Below, in pieces: positions 61,741 through 64,000 of a DNA stretch of 64,000 nt. The notes under the pieces are model-generated. The model was not told where the DNA came from and did no database searches. It worked only from the letters and a program-made list of their open reading frames with translations. This DNA comes from Mesorhizobium sp. M7A.F.Ca.US.008.03.1.1 (lineage in GTDB: Bacteria > Pseudomonadota > Alphaproteobacteria > Rhizobiales > Rhizobiaceae), in the NCBI RefSeq assembly GCF_003997495.1, contig NZ_RZRU01000001.1:248001-312000 (forward strand), given 5' to 3'. A program made the position numbers and the translations under genes. How positions within the stretch are numbered: position 1 is the first letter of the stretch; the number at the start of each line of letters is the position of its first letter.

Positions 61741-61926
61741 TCAGTCCAGCCTTCGCAGCATGTCTGCTTCCTGCTCAAGAATAGTGGCCACTTCCTCCCG
61801 CTGCAGATGCGTCATCATCAGGCTGACGCAGCATTCGAGATAGGTGATCGAGGCGCGCCGCAGATAGGCAGCCGTCTCGCGTTCGGCCATCTGGTCGATA
61901 TTCCGCGCGGATCGCTTGGGTTGCAT
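61741..61926 (-). CDS. Small 61-aa helical protein, EcfG-driven
   Basis: MQPKRSARNIDQMAERETAA followed by a helical YLRRASITYLECCVSLMMTHLQREEV and EQEADMLRRLD. GGAGG lies nine bases before the ATG at 61926, and an EcfG-type promoter 34 bases upstream; the longer frame to 62073 is unsupported. No family recognised; it could be a small regulator or complex partner. Convergent with the PRTase/kinase-like gene. Confidence 0.65.
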   Translation of the reverse strand: MQPKRSARNIDQMAERETAAYLRRASITYLECCVSLMMTHLQREEVATILEQEADMLRRLD

Positions 61927-61959
61927 GAGGATGATCCTCCGTATCGGGTCCTCCTGCCC

Positions 61960-61984
61960 AACCACAAGCTTGGGCGGATGTTCC
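61960..61984 (-). promoter_or_regulatory. EcfG-type promoter of the 61-aa protein gene
   Basis: On the minus strand: GGAAC (61984-61980), 16 bases, GGTT (61963-61960). Confidence 0.74.
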
Positions 61985-62020
61985 GCACGATCTCGGGAAA
62001 GGTTCGGCCGCCGTCTCGCA

Positions 62021-63067
62021 TCACGCCGGAAGGTTCTGCAGCCCGCCGGATGCTGGTCTCGCTCTTTTGGCAAAGCCTGTCATCTGATCGCCGATGCGAC
62101 TGCCTTCAAGTGCCGCGAAATAATCGATCGTCAGCTTGAGCCCTTCGTTGAGGGGCACCTTCGGTGTCCAGCCGAGCAGCGCCTTTGCACGCGAAATATC
62201 GGGCTGCCTGCGCCGAGGATCGTCTTGCGGCAGCGGCAGAAATCTCAAATCCGATTTGGTCCCGGTCATCGCCTTCACCAACGCCGCCAGTCGCACGATG
62301 GTGAATTCTCCGGGATTGCCCAGATTGACCGGCTTGCCCGGATTGGGATCGATATCCATCAGGCGCCTCAATCCATCAATCTGATCGGAGACATAGCAGA
62401 AGGATCGCGTCTGCAAGCCGTCGCCGAAGATCGTCAGAGGACGTTTCTCGAGCGCCTGCATGATCAGGTTCGAGACGATGCGGCCGTCCGCCGGATCCAT
62501 TCTCGGACCGTAGGTGTTGAAGATGCGTGCCACGCGGACGTCGGCTTTGCCGGCTCTCAGATAGTCGAAGCAAAGTGTTTCGGCGGTGCGCTTGCCCTCG
62601 TCGTAGCAGGCGCGTGGGCCGGTGCAGTTCACATGGCCAACATAGTCCTCCCTCTGGGGATGTTGCTCCGGATCGCCATACACCTCGCTCGTCGAGGCCT
62701 GTAGCAGTCGCGCGTCATTGCGGACAGCGAGTTCTAGCAGGTTGAGCGTGCCGATCACACAGGTTCGCGTGGTGTGAATCGGGTCGGCCTGGTAACGCGG
62801 CGGCGAGGCAGCGCATGCCAGGTTGTAGATACGATCCACGGGCTCGCCGAGATCCAACGGCCGGCAGATATCCTGCTCGATCAAACGGAAACCCGGCTGG
62901 TCCATGATCGAGATGATGTTCTCCATGCGTCCAGTCAGGAAATTGTCGGCGCAGATCACGCGCCAGCCGTCGCGGAGCAATGCTTCGCAAAGATGCGAAC
63001 CGAGGAATCCCGCACCGCCGGCAACAAGCACTGCCTTTGCCCTTTGCGCGTTTCTTTTTTGTCGCAT
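62021..63067 (-). CDS. Extended SDR, UDP-glucuronate decarboxylase-like NAD-dependent epimerase/dehydratase
   Basis: About 348 residues: AVLVAGGAGFLGSHLCEALL, ICADNFLTGRMENI, RIYNLACAASPPRYQADPI, ASTSEVYGDPEQHPQREDY, the YDEGKR active site, and RIFNTYGPRMDPADGRIVSNL. This matches UDP-xylose synthase (UXS), which turns UDP-glucuronate into UDP-xylose. AGGAG supports ATG 63067; ATG 63094 overlapping the upstream stop is an alternative. The C-terminal ~35 residues extend past the usual end. It would supply a pentose donor for the glycosyltransferases here. Confidence 0.88.
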   Translation of the reverse strand: MRQKRNAQRAKAVLVAGGAGFLGSHLCEALLRDGWRVICADNFLTGRMENIISIMDQPGFRLIEQDICRPLDLGEPVDRIYNLACAASPPRYQADPIHTTRTCVIGTLNLLELAVRNDARLLQASTSEVYGDPEQHPQREDYVGHVNCTGPRACYDEGKRTAETLCFDYLRAGKADVRVARIFNTYGPRMDPADGRIVSNLIMQALEKRPLTIFGDGLQTRSFCYVSDQIDGLRRLMDIDPNPGKPVNLGNPGEFTIVRLAALVKAMTGTKSDLRFLPLPQDDPRRRQPDISRAKALLGWTPKVPLNEGLKLTIDYFAALEGSRIGDQMTGFAKRARPASGGLQNLPA

Positions 63068-63090
63068 CGTCGTTTTCTCCTGTCTGCCGG

Positions 63091-64000
63091 TCATGCTGCG
63101 CTTCCGATGTCGAAATCGAGGGCCGCCGCCCTTGGCTGTGTCAACGCCGTCACGAATTCGCGGGCCCTGGCCGCACCGGTGTGGGATGCGAGGACGCGTT
63201 CGCGGGCTCGGTGGGCGATGGCGAGGCGTGTGCGCTCGGACTCGCCGAAGAGGATCTCGACGACATCGTTGGTTTCCCCGGCGGTGTGGATCGCCGATGC
63301 GGGAAAGAAGCTGTCGAGCCCCGGCCAGCCATCGCTGATGATGGGCGTGCCGCAGGCAGCCGCTTCGAACAGGCGCACACTGGGCGACCACCCGGCAGCG
63401 ATCATGGAACTGCGTGTGACGTTCAGCGTGTAGCGCTGACGGCTGTAGAATGCGGCATGATCGGCCGGCGGCAAATGTTCGATGCGTTCGACATTGTCCG
63501 GCCAGATGATATCGGATGGATATTGGGAGCCGGCTACGACGAAACGGCGGTCCGGCATATGCCGTGCGGGCTCGAGCAACAGCGCGTTCAGCGTTGCCTG
63601 CCGGTCCGCGCTGTAGGTGCCGAGATAGCCGAGATCCCAGCGGATCGGATCGCCGGTCCGGTGGTGCCGTTCCGGGTCGACCGAGCAGTAGAGCGGTTCG
63701 GCGCGGCGCGCGCCGAAGTCCTCCACCAGACGGCCAAGCATCGGCCCGCCGGTGAACGAGAAGTAGACATCGAAATACGGAATCTGCCGCCAGCTCAGAT
63801 AGTCGCAATCATCGGCCGAAAGCTGCGCCACGGTCACCGGCGTGTCGATGTCGTAGAAGCAGAAGCGCCCTTTGCAAAGTGAAGCGACGATGTCGATGAC
63901 CACGCGCCCTTCCGGCACGAAGGAACCGATGACGACGATGTCGGCCTGCTCCAGCCGCCGGGCGTAGTCGCTTTGCAACTCCGCTGTGGTTTCGTAGTAG
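63091..64000 (-). CDS. CgeB-like glycosyltransferase 2 (partial; N-terminus beyond window)
   Basis: The visible part shares FYDIDTPVTVAQL, LGYLGTYSADRQATLNALLL, EHLPPADHAAFYSRQRYTLNVTR and LFEAAACGTPIISDGWPGLDSFF with the protein at 57006-58106, so the two are paralogues. The frame stays open to the window end, and by comparison with the paralogue about 70 residues are missing. Its stop overlaps an ATG of the epimerase gene. Confidence 0.85.
   Translation of the reverse strand, partial: YYETTAELQSDYARRLEQADIVVIGSFVPEGRVVIDIVASLCKGRFCFYDIDTPVTVAQLSADDCDYLSWRQIPYFDVYFSFTGGPMLGRLVEDFGARRAEPLYCSVDPERHHRTGDPIRWDLGYLGTYSADRQATLNALLLEPARHMPDRRFVVAGSQYPSDIIWPDNVERIEHLPPADHAAFYSRQRYTLNVTRSSMIAAGWSPSVRLFEAAACGTPIISDGWPGLDSFFPASAIHTAGETNDVVEILFGESERTRLAIAHRARERVLASHTGAARAREFVTALTQPRAAALDFDIGSAA

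Overview
The window is GC-rich alphaproteobacterial DNA, most likely from Mesorhizobium or a close relative in the Hyphomicrobiales. The grounds are the tssA-B-C-hcp-E-F gene order, an EcfG-type general stress sigma factor with matching GGAAC-N16-NGTT promoters, CgeB-like glycosyltransferases, a PrsD/PrsE-type exporter and overall protein style. No rRNA, tRNA or other taxonomic marker lies in the window, so the genus is an inference.

Region 1 (1-8033) is part of a type VI secretion locus. The minus strand reads tssA, tssB, tssC, hcp, tssE and tssF (cut by the window edge), and clpV is divergent on the plus strand. Just downstream, an ISAs1-family insertion sequence (8140-9411) has clear terminal inverted repeats and an exact 10-bp target duplication; its transposase is frameshifted near the N-terminus.

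Region 2 (about 9.5-25.4 kb) looks like an accessory catabolic island flanked by diverged copies of a ~260-bp noncoding repeat. A minus-strand operon (intradiol dioxygenase, SDR, beta-keto acid cleavage enzyme, MDR reductase, cupin, gamma-carbonic-anhydrase-like protein, SDR) is divergent from a plus-strand operon (RidA-like, DoxX-like, a ribose-type ABC importer, two SDRs, a YciI-like protein). A second divergent pair, an ABM-type monooxygenase and a CGNR zinc-finger regulator, closes the island. Both divergent promoter regions carry two copies of a 19-bp palindrome overlapping the likely core promoters, so the CGNR protein probably controls the island. The substrate is unknown.

Region 3 (26.2-33.3 kb) encodes a large VCBS/RTX-type secreted protein with 300-bp tandem repeats and its type I secretion ABC transporter and membrane fusion protein.

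Region 4 (33.7-51.5 kb) is a stress and respiration segment: CsbD-like protein, small secreted protein, c-type cytochromes, an aa3-type oxidase operon with a decayed ctaG, a pyruvate-oxidase-like enzyme, an ATP-dependent DNA ligase, a LysE exporter, an Nramp-related transporter, catalase HPII, EcfG and a NepR-like small protein. Many of these genes have an EcfG-type promoter.

Region 5 (51.4-64 kb) is a glycoconjugate cluster. A tight nine-gene minus-strand operon starts at a myo-inositol-1-phosphate synthase with an EcfG-type promoter and runs through phosphatase, glycosyltransferase, nucleotidyltransferase, methyltransferase, glycosidase-like and acyltransferase genes. Divergent from it is an unusual two-domain phosphoribosyltransferase/kinase-like protein. 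Further along are a 61-aa protein with its own EcfG-type promoter, a UDP-glucuronate-decarboxylase-like enzyme and a second CgeB-like glycosyltransferase. The best candidates for undescribed biology are this stress-controlled inositol/glycan locus and the CGNR-controlled catabolic island.
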